The notes under the pieces are model-generated. The model did not search any database. It was not told where the DNA came from and saw only the letters and a program-made list of their open reading frames with translations. Shown one piece after another: positions 25,306 through 33,070 of a stretch of DNA of 64,000 bases (its first letter is position 1; each line of letters begins with the position of its first letter). A program made the translations under genes and the position numbers. Source of the stretch: Saccharopolyspora erythraea (GTDB taxonomy: Bacteria; Actinomycetota; Actinomycetes; Mycobacteriales; Pseudonocardiaceae); contig NZ_CP054839.1 in NCBI RefSeq assembly GCF_018141105.1, forward strand, positions 4,092,001 to 4,156,000, given 5' to 3'.

Positions 25306-25349
25306 CGTGCTTGGCTGTGATGTCCGGTGGTACCCCGCTCCGGTCCTCG

Positions 25350-25371
25350 TCGCATCACACTCGTATCACAC
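25350..25371 (+). repeat. TCACAC arm-type repeats, left end
   Basis: TCGCATCACACT (25350-25361) and TCGTATCACAC (25361-25371) are tandem. TCGTATCACACT recurs at 29480-29491 right after the integrase stop. The three direct copies fit integrase arm-binding sites. Confidence 0.5.
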
Positions 25372-25391
25372 ACCGCCGCCCAGCAAGATCG

Positions 25392-25508
25392 TCATCTGAG
25401 AGTGTTGGAGCGCCCGGCCATGGGGCGGCCCGGCCGCCACTCGATGGAGGTTGGCTGCCCTCCTCCGGTGCGGAAGTACTCGTGGGCGGCGGCACGTACA
25501 GCAGTGAA
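25392..25508 (-). pseudogene. C-terminal remnant of Imm1-type immunity gene
   Basis: In the frame ending at the TGA at 25392 the minus strand reads FTAVRAAAHEYFRTGG then QPTSIEWRPGRP. This matches the typical end of Imm1 proteins (AVREFLxTGxRPTxVEW pattern, from memory). No start codon or upstream Imm1 sequence is left; it adjoins the deaminase-like fragment directly at about 25510. Imm1 proteins neutralise SCP1.201-type deaminase toxins, which is the family suggested for the neighbour. The assignment rests on a short stretch. Confidence 0.5.
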
Positions 25509-25510
25509 CC

Positions 25511-25860
25511 GGCAATTCCTCCCGGAGCTTGTCGACCTGGCTCTTCGGCTGGGGCCTGGCGGGTTCGCGCGCGCCGGCGGGCGAGTTCGAGTCGGGCTGG
25601 GCGTTCGCGCCGATTTGATCGAGGTATCCGGTGACCAGCTCTCGAACCCGGTTGCATATCCCGATGATGCGATCGGTTTCCCGATCAGCCTCTTCGAGCT
25701 GGGTGGATGCCTCGTGAAGTTCGGGGTCGGTGCTCTCCGATGCGATCGGTCGCAGCGTCTCGATCGCCTCGGAGAGTTCTTGGCCCGCTCGTGTCAGTGC
25801 CTCGGCCGGGATCTTGCCGAGCGCCTGCCTCAGATTCGCCGCAACCTCTTCGACCGACAC
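25511..25860 (-). pseudogene. N-terminal part of SCP1.201/DddA-type deaminase gene
   Basis: From GTG 25860 (GAGGTGATCC upstream) the frame reads SVEEVAANLRQALGKIPAEA, a helical coiled segment to about residue 85, a Pro-rich linker, then KSQVDKLREELP. This layout matches the N-terminus of actinobacterial SCP1.201-like deaminase proteins, where LRxELPPPV normally leads into the GQKTHGRW deaminase domain. Here the frame runs out of homology exactly at ELP and continues in the Imm1 remnant in another frame. The catalytic HxE and PCxxC parts are absent. A deletion appears to have joined toxin start to immunity end. The full-frame stop is at 25366. Confidence 0.5.
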
Positions 25861-25863
25861 GGA

Positions 25864-26275
25864 TCACCTCGCAGCTCGACCGGCGGTGATCGTGCCAGCG
25901 ACCCCTGACGATCTCGGTCGATGCGAAGCACAAAGGTGCAGCCCCTCGCCAGTGATGACGAGTCCGTGGTGGGTTGGGTTCCCGCCCCGGTGCCGGGTGT
26001 CGGGGCGGCGCACACGAGGCGGGGGACTCGCGCCGTGCCGGCGGCACCGGGGCGGGGGATCGGGGGAGTAGCGCCCACAGGCCCGCAGCGGTGGTGCAGG
26101 TCGGGCAAATGCCTCTGCCATCGGCGAGCGGCGGGATGACGCCGACGGCGCGGTACAGCGGCCACCGCAGCTCGTGGCCGCAGACCGCGACGGGGTGGCG
26201 CCCGCCGACGCCGATGGCGTGCCAGAGGCCCTCGCCGACTGGAGCGGCCCAATTCCGCAGCGTGGGCTGGACCAT
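25864..26275 (-). CDS. Hypothetical element protein, possibly frameshifted
   Basis: The convincing part is MVQPTLRNW from ATG 26275, then WHAIGVGGRHPVAVCGHEL and GICPTCTTAAGLW, with a CxH and a CxxC pair that could bind zinc. After about 26080 this frame becomes Pro/Arg-rich and stays open to 25685 inside the next gene. Another frame instead gives a plausible tail, HGLVITGEGLHLCASHRPRS, and stops at 25864, four bases before the deaminase-like start. I therefore place the end at 25864 with a probable frameshift near 26000. No family is recognised. Confidence 0.4.
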
Positions 26276-26403
26276 CGAAGATGGGTGCCTCCCCCGCGCC
26301 AGGCGGTCTTGGGGATGACGTGGGGGAGGCTGCTCGGTCCGGTGGTTGCGGTACGTATGACCACCATTTTCTGGTGTCGTTACGTGCCACCGGCCGAGCG
26401 GTC

Positions 26404-26697
26404 TTAGAAGTCCCAGATGCGGGAGATGAGTCCGCGCTCCACGACGACCGCTTTGCAGTCCTCGCACTGGGCGGTGACCGGTCGACTGCGCGGGACACGG
26501 TCGTTGGGAGTCGCCATCGGCACGGTGATCGCGCAGCCGCCGAGCGCCTTGATCGCGCTCCCGTTGACCAGCGCCCCGGGGCGTGTGGTCGTCGCGTGCC
26601 GGACACCGGAGCCCCGTGGGCAGATCCAGTACGCGACCTCTCCGAAGTACTTGGACGGCGAGGGAGTGGTGGTGCTCAGGGCGGGTTGGGCGGCCAT
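26404..26697 (-). CDS. Hypothetical cysteine-containing element protein
   Basis: A 97-residue protein from ATG 26697 (GGAG upstream). It contains VAYWICPRGSGVRHATTTRP and, toward the end, VTAQCEDCKAVVVERGL, suggesting a small zinc-ribbon built from one Cys, one His and a CxxC pair. It is the first gene of the leftward set and is divergent from the GntR regulator, with a palindromic operator in the shared 132-base gap. Function unknown; its context suggests cargo or maintenance of the element. Confidence 0.55.
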   Translation of the reverse strand: MAAQPALSTTTPSPSKYFGEVAYWICPRGSGVRHATTTRPGALVNGSAIKALGGCAITVPMATPNDRVPRSRPVTAQCEDCKAVVVERGLISRIWDF

Positions 26698-26717
26698 CGG
26701 CTAGCTCCACTCGTTCT

Positions 26718-26734
26718 ACTCGTCTGAGACGAGT
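26718..26734. promoter_or_regulatory. Perfect palindromic operator for the GntR regulator
   Basis: ACTCGTC-TGA-GACGAGT is a 17-base perfect inverted repeat between the divergent genes starting at 26697 and 26830. Its form resembles sites bound by HutC/KorSA-type GntR regulators of actinomycete elements. A partial extra half, CACTCGT, lies just upstream. Confidence 0.65.
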
Positions 26735-26829
26735 GGTGCCTTAGCCACCGTGATCGAGTTTTGGCAAGCGATCTACAAGTGAGATCATGGGAGCCAGGCA
26801 AGACGACCCAGACGTGTGAGAGGTGCCGA

Positions 26830-27573
26830 ATGAACGCAACGGCCCGCTACCGGGAGATCGCGGACGTGCTCCGCGGCGAGATCGACTCGGCGGTCTGGGG
26901 TGTCGGCGACAAGCTGCCCGCAGAGCCCGAGCTGATCGCGCGGTTCGACGCATCGCGCACGACGATCAGGCAGGCTCTCGCGGAGCTGCGGGACGCCGGC
27001 CTGGTGCACATGCGGCACGGGGTTGGAGTTTTCGTGGCACCACCACGGGTAGTGAAGCGGGTGGACTCGCGCGAGCGGCTGTCCAAGGCGCGGCGGCAGC
27101 GCAACGAGGCGGCGTTTCTCGCGGAAGCCGCAAACCAGGGCTTCACGCCCTCGTCCTCGGTGCGGGTGTGGTTCGAGCCCGCGCAGGAGTTCGCCGAGCT
27201 GTTCAAGATCGAGGAGACCGACGAGCTGTGCATCCGCGACCGCGTGATGCGCGCCGACGGTCAGCCGGTGATGCTCGCCGTCTCCCGGCTCCCGCGCGAG
27301 ATCACCCGCGGGACCGCGCTCGAAGAGGTCGACACAGGAGCCGGCGGTGCGCACGCCCGGCTGGAGGATCTGGGCTTCGAGCCGACCTTCCACGAAGAGA
27401 TCGTCGGCGCGCGGATGCCCGATGCGAACGAGAAGCAGATGCTCGACCTCGGCAGCGGCCCGGTGCTCACCGTGCAGCGGCGCACCTACAGCGGTGATCG
27501 CCTCGTCGAGGTCAACGACATGGTCATGTCCGGTGTCGGCTACGAGCTGCGCTACGCCTGGGATGCCGATTGA
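26830..27573 (+). CDS. GntR-family regulator with UTRA domain (HutC/KorSA-like)
   Basis: A 247-residue protein. Residues 1-70 form a GntR winged helix: YREIADVLRGEIDSAVWGVG, KLPAEPELIARFDASRTTIR and ALAELRDAGLVHMRHGVGVFV. Residues 90-245 are a UTRA ligand domain ending VLTVQRRTYSGDRLVEVND. ATG 26830 follows GAGAGGTG. In integrative elements such as pSAM2 a regulator of this type (KorSA) represses replication and transfer genes and itself; here those genes are gone, so only self-control and control of the leftward cargo genes through the 26718 palindrome are likely. Confidence 0.85.
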   Translation: MNATARYREIADVLRGEIDSAVWGVGDKLPAEPELIARFDASRTTIRQALAELRDAGLVHMRHGVGVFVAPPRVVKRVDSRERLSKARRQRNEAAFLAEAANQGFTPSSSVRVWFEPAQEFAELFKIEETDELCIRDRVMRADGQPVMLAVSRLPREITRGTALEEVDTGAGGAHARLEDLGFEPTFHEEIVGARMPDANEKQMLDLGSGPVLTVQRRTYSGDRLVEVNDMVMSGVGYELRYAWDAD

Positions 27574-27676
27574 TCCTCGCGGACGTGTGACCGCCGATCG
27601 GCGCCCTGAGCCTGCGCGCGTGGCGCGTGTTCGGTACGTCTCGGATGCACATGTTCGCTGATGGGAGGGGATTCAA

Positions 27677-27868
27677 ATGCGCGCGCGATCTTTGACCGCG
27701 GCCATTCTTGCGGCGGCTGGATTGGTGGTTTTGGGGGCGGGGCCAGCTTCGGCGGGCCTCATCAGCATTGGTGACATATTGGGGTCCTCGTCGTCGCAGG
27801 GCGAGGGACCTCTCGATGGGTTGCTTCCCGGGGCTGCCAAGTCAGTCGGGGGCATCACTGGCGGATGA
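27677..27868 (+). CDS. Small secreted protein
   Basis: A 63-residue precursor. Residues 1-26 are a clear signal peptide (Arg-rich start, ILAAAGLVVLGAG core, PASA before the cleavage site). The mature part is about 37 residues, Gly/Ser-rich, with GDILGSSSSQGEG and ends GGITGG; it has no cysteines. ATG 27677 follows GGGAGGGG. A GC hairpin 19 bases after the stop suggests a single-gene transcript. No family is recognised, and chaplin-like features are absent. Confidence 0.7.
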   Translation: MRARSLTAAILAAAGLVVLGAGPASAGLISIGDILGSSSSQGEGPLDGLLPGAAKSVGGITGG

Positions 27869-27886
27869 GCAGCCAGCCTTGTTGGG

Positions 27887-27910
27887 GACCCCGCCACGCA
27901 CGGCGGGGTC
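27887..27910 (+). terminator. Hairpin terminator after the small secreted protein
   Basis: GACCCCGCC (27887-27895) pairs perfectly with GGCGGGGTC (27902-27910) across a 6-base loop, followed by TT. Confidence 0.7.
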
Positions 27911-28019
27911 TTCGAGTGTGTGCCCCCTGTCACCACGCGGCTACGCGGCGCTACTCTGATCGGCGCGGTACGCGACCACCCGAACGACCGCGGCCCGGCC
28001 GCGTTAGGGGAGTAGGGCA

Positions 28020-28427
28020 GTGGACTACACCAACCTTGGTATTGCACCGGGGCGAGACCCCGAGTACCCGAGCCCCATCTGGGCCGAGCCGCACCTGTGC
28101 CTACACCCGTACGAGCACACGCGCCTCCAGGCCGCACACTTCCCGGCGGACATTCGCCAGGCGGTCTTCCGCCTGGACTGCTTCGCGTGCGGGAGCCACT
28201 GGGACCACACGAAGGCGCCGGACTGGGTCTTCGACTACCTCGCCCGGATGATGAGCGACGGGCGGGTGCAGTACGTCAAGAAAGACGAGTGGGACATCGC
28301 TAGCAAGATCGAGCGCCAGCGGAGCAAGTACGAACAGATCTTCAAGGCCGAGACGGGAGACGGGAACCCGATCACGTCGAGCCCGATCGTGTTGAAACGC
28401 CCCGGCGCGGTCGTCTGGGACGACTGA
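28020..28427 (+). CDS. Hypothetical element protein with Cys-His pairs
   Basis: A 135-residue soluble protein from GTG 28020, with GGGGAGTAGGGCA just upstream. It has a compact motif LDCFACGSHWDH (CxxC plus two His) that may bind zinc, and a charged helical C-terminal half (EWDIASKIERQRSKYEQIF). No known family comes to mind. It lies between two hairpin-bounded cargo genes of the integrative element. Confidence 0.6.
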   Translation: MDYTNLGIAPGRDPEYPSPIWAEPHLCLHPYEHTRLQAAHFPADIRQAVFRLDCFACGSHWDHTKAPDWVFDYLARMMSDGRVQYVKKDEWDIASKIERQRSKYEQIFKAETGDGNPITSSPIVLKRPGAVVWDD

Positions 28428-28522
28428 GACGACCACCCGGTCGGCGTATCGATCATGCGCCCCCCCCCGGGTCGCTACAGTCGGTGCCGCGGTACGTGTG
28501 ACCCCGAAGAAGGGGACACGTC

Positions 28523-28753
28523 ATGAAGCCAGTCCTGAAGCTCACCGTCGACGGCGAAGAGCTGGAGTTCGTCAAGGCCAGCCAAAGCCACATCGACGGC
28601 AAGGAGTGCCTGCACCTCGCGCCCGGCAAGGGCGGTGCGATCCACCTCGTGGAGAGCGAAGACACGACCACCATCATCACGACCGACCGCGCGAAGCTCC
28701 GCGCGTTCATCGACGGTGCCAAGGCCGGCGAATTCGACCACCTGACCGTCTGA
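28523..28753 (+). CDS. DUF397-like small protein
   Basis: A 76-residue protein. FVKASQSHIDGKECLHLA followed by an acidic segment and the C-terminal AFIDGAKAGEFDHLTV resembles DUF397, small proteins common in actinomycetes and often paired with helix-turn-helix regulators. The usual Trp and Ser-Ser of the first motif are partly changed (FVKAS). ATG 28523 has GAAGAAGGGGAC upstream; TACAGT near 28486 could be the -10 box. A strong terminator follows at once. Confidence 0.6.
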   Translation: MKPVLKLTVDGEELEFVKASQSHIDGKECLHLAPGKGGAIHLVESEDTTTIITTDRAKLRAFIDGAKAGEFDHLTV

Positions 28754-28765
28754 CCCATGTAACAC

Positions 28766-28802
28766 AACGAGCTCACGTCCTCGTGTCGGACGTGGGCTCG
28801 TT
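28766..28802 (+). terminator. Strong intrinsic terminator
   Basis: A 15-bp stem with one T-G wobble (AACGAGCTCACGTCC at 28766-28780 with GGACGTGGGCTCGTT at 28788-28802) and a 7-base loop, followed by TGTC in the run TTTGTC. Confidence 0.8.
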
Positions 28803-28958
28803 TGTCAGGGCGCCTGAACGGAACTTCTTCTTTCTCTCGTCGGCGGCCGCGCGACTTGATTACGGATTGGGCCATTGATCCGTCACGGTCGAATCCTTTT
28901 CGCTAAGCGGTACAGTCGTCGGTCCGGTGCTCGGATCGATTTCTATACCACCGCTTGA

Positions 28959-29468
28959 TCTCTTCCTCGCGGTTCAGCTTCCACCCGGGGATGTCGCGTC
29001 GAATGGCGGGACGTCGACCTCGACGCGCGCACGCTCACCATCCGGGAGAGCAAGACCGAGGCGGGGGAGCGCACGGTGGCGCTCGACACGGGCACGGTGG
29101 CGGTCCTGCGGGAGCACCGCAAGACGCAGGTCGCCGAACGGCTTCGCCTGGGCGAGGCGTGGGTGAACTCCGGGCGCGTGTTCACCGACTCGGATGGATC
29201 GGCGCTGAACCCCCCTCGGGTCCTCTATCGGTTCCGCGTCCTGACCAAGCGGGCGGGGCTCCCGCCGATCCGGCTCCACGGCCTACGCCATTGCGCGGCG
29301 ACGTTCGCGCTGGCGGCCGGGGTCGACATCAAGGTGGTGCAGGCGATGCTGGGCCACGCGTCGCGGAGTATCACCGCCGACATCTACACCTCGGTGCTGC
29401 CCGAAGTCGCCCACGAGGCGGCCGAGCGGACTGCCGCGCTCATTCCCAGGTCCGGCGGGGTGTCCTAG
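28959..29468 (+). pseudogene. Tyrosine integrase, C-terminal fragment
   Basis: The frame is open only from 28959 after an in-frame TGA at 28956, with no start codon. It reads RVEWRDVDLDARTLTIRESK, then the catalytic core HGLRHCAATFALAAG, VQAMLGHASRSITADIYTSV. The HxxR, the later His of LGHAS and the Tyr nucleophile of ADIYTSV are present. The core-binding domain and the first catalytic Arg segment (GLRRGE type) are missing or corrupted around 28985. It ends 87 bases before the right att-like repeat, as expected for an element integrase. The element therefore cannot excise by itself. Confidence 0.75.
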
Positions 29469-29518
29469 GTCGGAACCGGTCGTATCACACTGCGATCATG
29501 AACAGCTCCGATTCGGAG

Positions 29519-29532
29519 AAACCGCAGGTCAG
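29519..29532 (+). repeat. Right inverted arm-like site
   Basis: AAACCGCAGGTCAG is the exact reverse complement of 25292-25305. It lies between the integrase stop and the right att-like repeat. Confidence 0.6.
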
Positions 29533-29555
29533 TAGCCGCTCCGCGTGATCAACAT

Positions 29556-29579
29556 GTGACTTCCACCTTAAGCGGATGT
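29556..29579 (+). repeat. Right att-like direct repeat
   Basis: A 24-base copy of 25209-25232 with one mismatch, reading GTGACTTCCACCTT then AAGCGGATGT. It lies 75 bases upstream of the MFS start, so the attachment site was probably in that gene's upstream region. Confidence 0.7.
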
Positions 29580-29654
29580 AAAGGAGTGCCGTCCGTTCTT
29601 GTTGCGGCCTCGCCGCCACCTCAATGTGAGTCCGTTCACGAAAGGAGGACGGGT

Positions 29655-30992
29655 ATGTCAGGACAGGTGGCGACGGCTCCACCGGCGGCGCGGCCGGGCG
29701 GCGAACGGCGCGTGGTGGCCAACGTCATGCGTGGCTCCATCGGCAACTTGATCGAGTGGTACGACTGGTACGCCTACACCGCCTTCAGCGTCTACTTCGC
29801 ATCGGCGTTCTTCCCGAAGGGTGACCTGACCGCGCAGCTGCTCAACTCGGCGGGCGTGTTCGCGATCGGGTTCCTGATGCGTCCACTCGGCGGCTGGATG
29901 CTGGGCCGCTACGCGGACCGCTTCGGCCGGCGTGCCGCGCTGACGCTGTCGGTGACGCTGATGGCGGCGGGCTCGCTGGTCATCGCGCTCACCCCGACCT
30001 ACGCCTCGATCGGCATCCTCGCGCCCGCGCTGCTGCTGGCGGCCCGCCTGGTGCAGGGCATCTCGGTGGGCGGCGAGTACTCGACGTCGGCCACCTACCT
30101 CTCCGAGGTCGCCTCGACGGGGCGGCGGGGCTTCTACTCCAGCTTCCAGTACGTAACCCTGGTGGCCGGTCAGCTCACCGCCCTCGGCGTGCAGATCGTG
30201 TTGCAGCAGATGCTGAGCGGCGAGCAGATGGCCGAGTGGGGCTGGCGGATCCCGTTCGTGATCGGCGCGGTGGGCGCGCTGGTCGTGATGTGGCTGCGCC
30301 GCGGCATGGACGAGACCGACAGCTACCAGAAGGAGTCGGCGTCCGGCTCGGAACAGCGCGGCACCGTGCGGGCGCTGCTGCGCCACCCCAGGGAGTGCCT
30401 GCTGGTCGTCGGCCTGACCCTCGGCGGCACCGTCGCCTTCTACACCTTCACCACGTACCTGCAGAAGTTCATGGTGAACACCTCCGGCATCGACAAGGGC
30501 ACCGTCGCCTGGATCAACTTCCTGGCGCTGCTGGTGTTCCTGTGCATCCAGCCGCTGGCCGGGGCGCTGTCGGACCGCATCGGCCGCCGCAAGCTGCTGC
30601 TGGGCTTCGGCGTCAGCGGCACCCTGCTGACGGTGCCGCTGCTGACGCTGCTCAGCTCGACGCAGAACCCGGTGGCCGCCTTCGCGCTGATGCTGGCCGG
30701 GCTGGTCATCGTCACCGGCTACACCTCGATCAACGCGATCGTGAAGGCCGAGCTGTTCCCGACCAACATCCGCGCGCTCGGCGTCGGCCTGCCCTACGCG
30801 CTGACCGTGGCGATCTTCGGCGGCACCGCCGAGTTCGTCGGGCTGTGGCTCAAGCAGGCGGGCAACGAGCCGGTGTTCTACTGGTACGTGGCAGGATGCG
30901 TCCTGGTCTCGCTGGTCGTGTACCTCTGCATGCGCGAGACCTCGCAGAGCTCGTCGCTGGAGGACGCCCCGCAGCCGAGCAAGCCGAGCTGA
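29655..30992 (+). CDS. MFS organic-acid:H+ symporter (KgtP/ShiA type)
   Basis: A 445-residue transporter of the metabolite:H+ symporter family with about 12 membrane segments. Typical parts are GNLIEWYDWYAYTAFSVYF at the start, GRYADRFGRRAALTLSV after segment 2, RLVQGISVGGEYSTSATYL, and LSDRIGRRKLLLGFG in the middle repeat. Family members import alpha-ketoglutarate, citrate, shikimate or similar acids. ATG 29655 has a perfect AAAGGAGG site. It is followed after 13 bases by a two-component system and a TAXI lipoprotein, so this is likely the uptake arm of a substrate-sensing operon. Confidence 0.87.
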   Translation: MSGQVATAPPAARPGGERRVVANVMRGSIGNLIEWYDWYAYTAFSVYFASAFFPKGDLTAQLLNSAGVFAIGFLMRPLGGWMLGRYADRFGRRAALTLSVTLMAAGSLVIALTPTYASIGILAPALLLAARLVQGISVGGEYSTSATYLSEVASTGRRGFYSSFQYVTLVAGQLTALGVQIVLQQMLSGEQMAEWGWRIPFVIGAVGALVVMWLRRGMDETDSYQKESASGSEQRGTVRALLRHPRECLLVVGLTLGGTVAFYTFTTYLQKFMVNTSGIDKGTVAWINFLALLVFLCIQPLAGALSDRIGRRKLLLGFGVSGTLLTVPLLTLLSSTQNPVAAFALMLAGLVIVTGYTSINAIVKAELFPTNIRALGVGLPYALTVAIFGGTAEFVGLWLKQAGNEPVFYWYVAGCVLVSLVVYLCMRETSQSSSLEDAPQPSKPS

Positions 30993-31005
30993 GCGGGAGG
31001 TGGCC

Positions 31006-31662
31006 GTGCGTGTGCTGCTCGTCGAGGACGACGACGGCGTCGCCGACGCCCTCGTCGACGTCCTCACCGCGCACGGCCACCGCCCGACGCGGGTCTCGCG
31101 GGGCACCGACGCGCTGACCCGCCACCGCGAGCACGACCTGGTCCTGCTCGACCTGGGGCTGCCCGACGTCGACGGCCTGGAGGTGCTCCGCAAGCTGCGC
31201 AGGGTCGCCGAACTGCCGGTGATCGTGCTGACCGCCCGCGGTGAGGAGCGCAGCGTGGTCCGCGGGCTGCGCTCCGGAGCCGACGACTACCTGGTCAAGC
31301 CGGTCCGGATGGCCGAGCTGCTGGCCCGCATCGACGTGGTGACGCGGCGGCACAGCGCCACCTCGCCGGCGAGCGAGGTGGTGGCGGCGGCCGACGTGCG
31401 GGTGGACCTGCGCACCCGCCGCGTCCGGGTCGGCGAACGCGACGTCGAGCTGACGCCGAAGGAGTTCGACGTGCTGGCGGTGCTGGCCAACCACGCGGGC
31501 ACCGCGGTGAGCAGGCAGAAGCTGATGGACGAGGTGTGGGGCGATGCCTACCTGGCCATCTCCCGGTCCCTCGACGTGCACATCGCGCAGTTGCGCGCCA
31601 AGCTCGACCGCCCGCGGGTGCTGACCACGATCCGCGGGTTCGGTTACCGGTTCGGGGAGTAG
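31006..31662 (+). CDS. OmpR/PhoB-family response regulator (TctD-like)
   Basis: A 218-residue regulator. The receiver domain has the acidic pair in LLVEDDD, the phospho-acceptor Asp49 in LVLLDLGLPD, Thr in VLTARG and Lys in LVKPVRM. The C-terminal winged helix is VELTPKEFDVLAVLANHAGT through LDVHIAQLRAKLDRP and TIRGFGYRF. GTG 31006 is preferred since GGGAGG lies five bases upstream; GTG 31000 is also in frame. It is cotranscribed with the MFS gene before it and the kinase after it, and should control this operon. Confidence 0.9.
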   Translation: MRVLLVEDDDGVADALVDVLTAHGHRPTRVSRGTDALTRHREHDLVLLDLGLPDVDGLEVLRKLRRVAELPVIVLTARGEERSVVRGLRSGADDYLVKPVRMAELLARIDVVTRRHSATSPASEVVAAADVRVDLRTRRVRVGERDVELTPKEFDVLAVLANHAGTAVSRQKLMDEVWGDAYLAISRSLDVHIAQLRAKLDRPRVLTTIRGFGYRFGE

Positions 31663-31666
31663 CGCC

Positions 31667-33070
31667 GTGCGCAGGCGCCTGCTGCTGGTGCTGCTGACCT
31701 TCTCGATCGTGGCGGTCGCCGCGTTCGCGCTGCCGCTGCTGGGCGTGACCGCCGCTCAGCGGACCCAGCAGCTCGCCCTGTCCCGCAGCGGCGCGCTGGA
31801 CCGGTTCGCCGCGCTGGCCGACCAGGCCAGCGGCACCGGCGACGTCGCCCAGCTGGTCAGCGAGGCCACCCGCTACACCGAGCTCTACGGCGAGCCGCTG
31901 GTCGTGGTCGGCGCCGACCGCGGGCCGATCGTGGAGACCGGCGGGCTGCGAGCCGCGGACGTCGCCGAGCCGATCGACCAGGCGTTGCGCAACGAGCCGT
32001 CCGGGCAGCTCGCGCCGCTGCGGCCGTGGTCGGGCGAGGACGTGCTGCGCCACCGCCCGGTGGGCAGCGGTACCCGGGTGACCGGGGCGGTGGTGATGCG
32101 GGTGTCGGTGCGCGCGGCCGCCGCCGACATCTCCCGCCAGTGGGCGCTGATCGCGCTGGGCGCGGTCAGCGCGCTGGCCGCCTGCGGGGTGCTGGCCCTG
32201 GTCGTGGCGCGCTGGATCCTGCGTCCGCTCGGGGAGCTGGAGTCCGGGGTCCGCGCGGTTGCCGCCGGTTCCCGGCAGACCCGGGTGGCGGTCGGCGCCG
32301 GACCTCCGGAGCTGCGTGCCCTTGCCGGGCTGTTCAACGGCATGTCGGAGGCGGTGGCCGAGGCCGAGGAACGGCAGCGCCGCATGGTCGCCGACGCCTC
32401 CCACCAGCTGCGCAACCCGATGGCCGCGCTGCGGCTGCGGGTGGACGCGCTGGAGCGGCGGATCCAGCCGGAGGCCATGGCCAGCTACCGGTCCACGGTC
32501 GAGGAGGTGGAGCGGCTGGAGGCGCTGCTGGACCGCTTGCTGGTGCTGTCGACGGCCGACGACAGCGCGGCCGACCGCGACGGTGGTGCCGACGGCTCCA
32601 CGTGCGATCCGCACGCGGTCGTCGCGGACCGGGTGGCTGCCTGGCGCTCCGCCGCCGATGACGCCGGCGTCGTGCTGCGCACCGGCGACCCGCCCGCGTT
32701 CCGCGTCGACGCGCGGTGCGCGCGGGACGACCTGGCCCAGATCCTCGACGTCGTCCTGGACAACGCGGTCAAGTACGCGGGCACCGGTGCCGAGGTGACC
32801 GTCTCCGAGACCGCCGACCGGCAGTGGTACCGGCTCGCGGTGACCGACACCGGCCCCGGACTGGCACCTGACGAGCTGGCCATGGCCACCGGCCGGTTCT
32901 GGCGGGCCGACCGCGACCGCGGCAGCCGGGGGACCGGGCTCGGGCTGTCCATCGCCGACCGGCTCGCGACCGCACGCGGAGGCTCCCTGCGCGTGGCCGG
33001 GGTCGAGCCGCACGGTTTGTCGGTTCGGGTGGAACTGCCGGTCGCGCGGGACGGAGGTGATCGACCGTGA
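31667..33070 (+). CDS. Sensor histidine kinase (TctE-like)
   Basis: A 467-residue kinase. There are two membrane segments (residues 4-28 and 158-183) enclosing a 130-residue extracytoplasmic domain, then HAMP, and a dimerisation helix with His246 in VADASHQLRNPMAAL. The ATP-binding domain has LDNAVKYAG, DTGPGLAP and GTGLGLSIADRLA. The short N-terminal loop is of the TctE type, which in proteobacteria often works with a periplasmic binding protein. The next gene, overlapping by four bases, encodes just such a lipoprotein. Confidence 0.9.
   Translation: MRRRLLLVLLTFSIVAVAAFALPLLGVTAAQRTQQLALSRSGALDRFAALADQASGTGDVAQLVSEATRYTELYGEPLVVVGADRGPIVETGGLRAADVAEPIDQALRNEPSGQLAPLRPWSGEDVLRHRPVGSGTRVTGAVVMRVSVRAAAADISRQWALIALGAVSALAACGVLALVVARWILRPLGELESGVRAVAAGSRQTRVAVGAGPPELRALAGLFNGMSEAVAEAEERQRRMVADASHQLRNPMAALRLRVDALERRIQPEAMASYRSTVEEVERLEALLDRLLVLSTADDSAADRDGGADGSTCDPHAVVADRVAAWRSAADDAGVVLRTGDPPAFRVDARCARDDLAQILDVVLDNAVKYAGTGAEVTVSETADRQWYRLAVTDTGPGLAPDELAMATGRFWRADRDRGSRGTGLGLSIADRLATARGGSLRVAGVEPHGLSVRVELPVARDGGDRP

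Larger units (their letters stand above)
25209..29579. mobile_element. Decayed integrative element with att-like direct repeats
   Basis: A 4.37-kb segment between two copies of a 24-bp sequence (one mismatch). Just inside each end is one member of a 14-bp inverted pair, plus copies of TCGTATCACAC, which resemble integrase arm-type sites. Inside lie a GntR/UTRA regulator of the kind used by actinomycete integrative elements, several small genes with no close match to core functions, toxin-immunity remnants, and a tyrosine integrase fragment next to the right end. There are no replication or transfer genes, so it is a remnant. It separates the MFS gene at 29655 from its former upstream DNA. Confidence 0.65.

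Noticed and set aside
25327-25908. A plus-strand open frame over the deaminase/Imm1 remnant
   Set aside because: The minus strand shows the family-like N-terminus, ribosome site and tail motif; the plus-strand translation has none.
28460-28468. A run of nine C upstream of the DUF397-like gene, considered as a phase-variable tract
   Set aside because: It lies about 55 bases before the start, outside any obvious promoter spacer, and no other sign of switching is seen.
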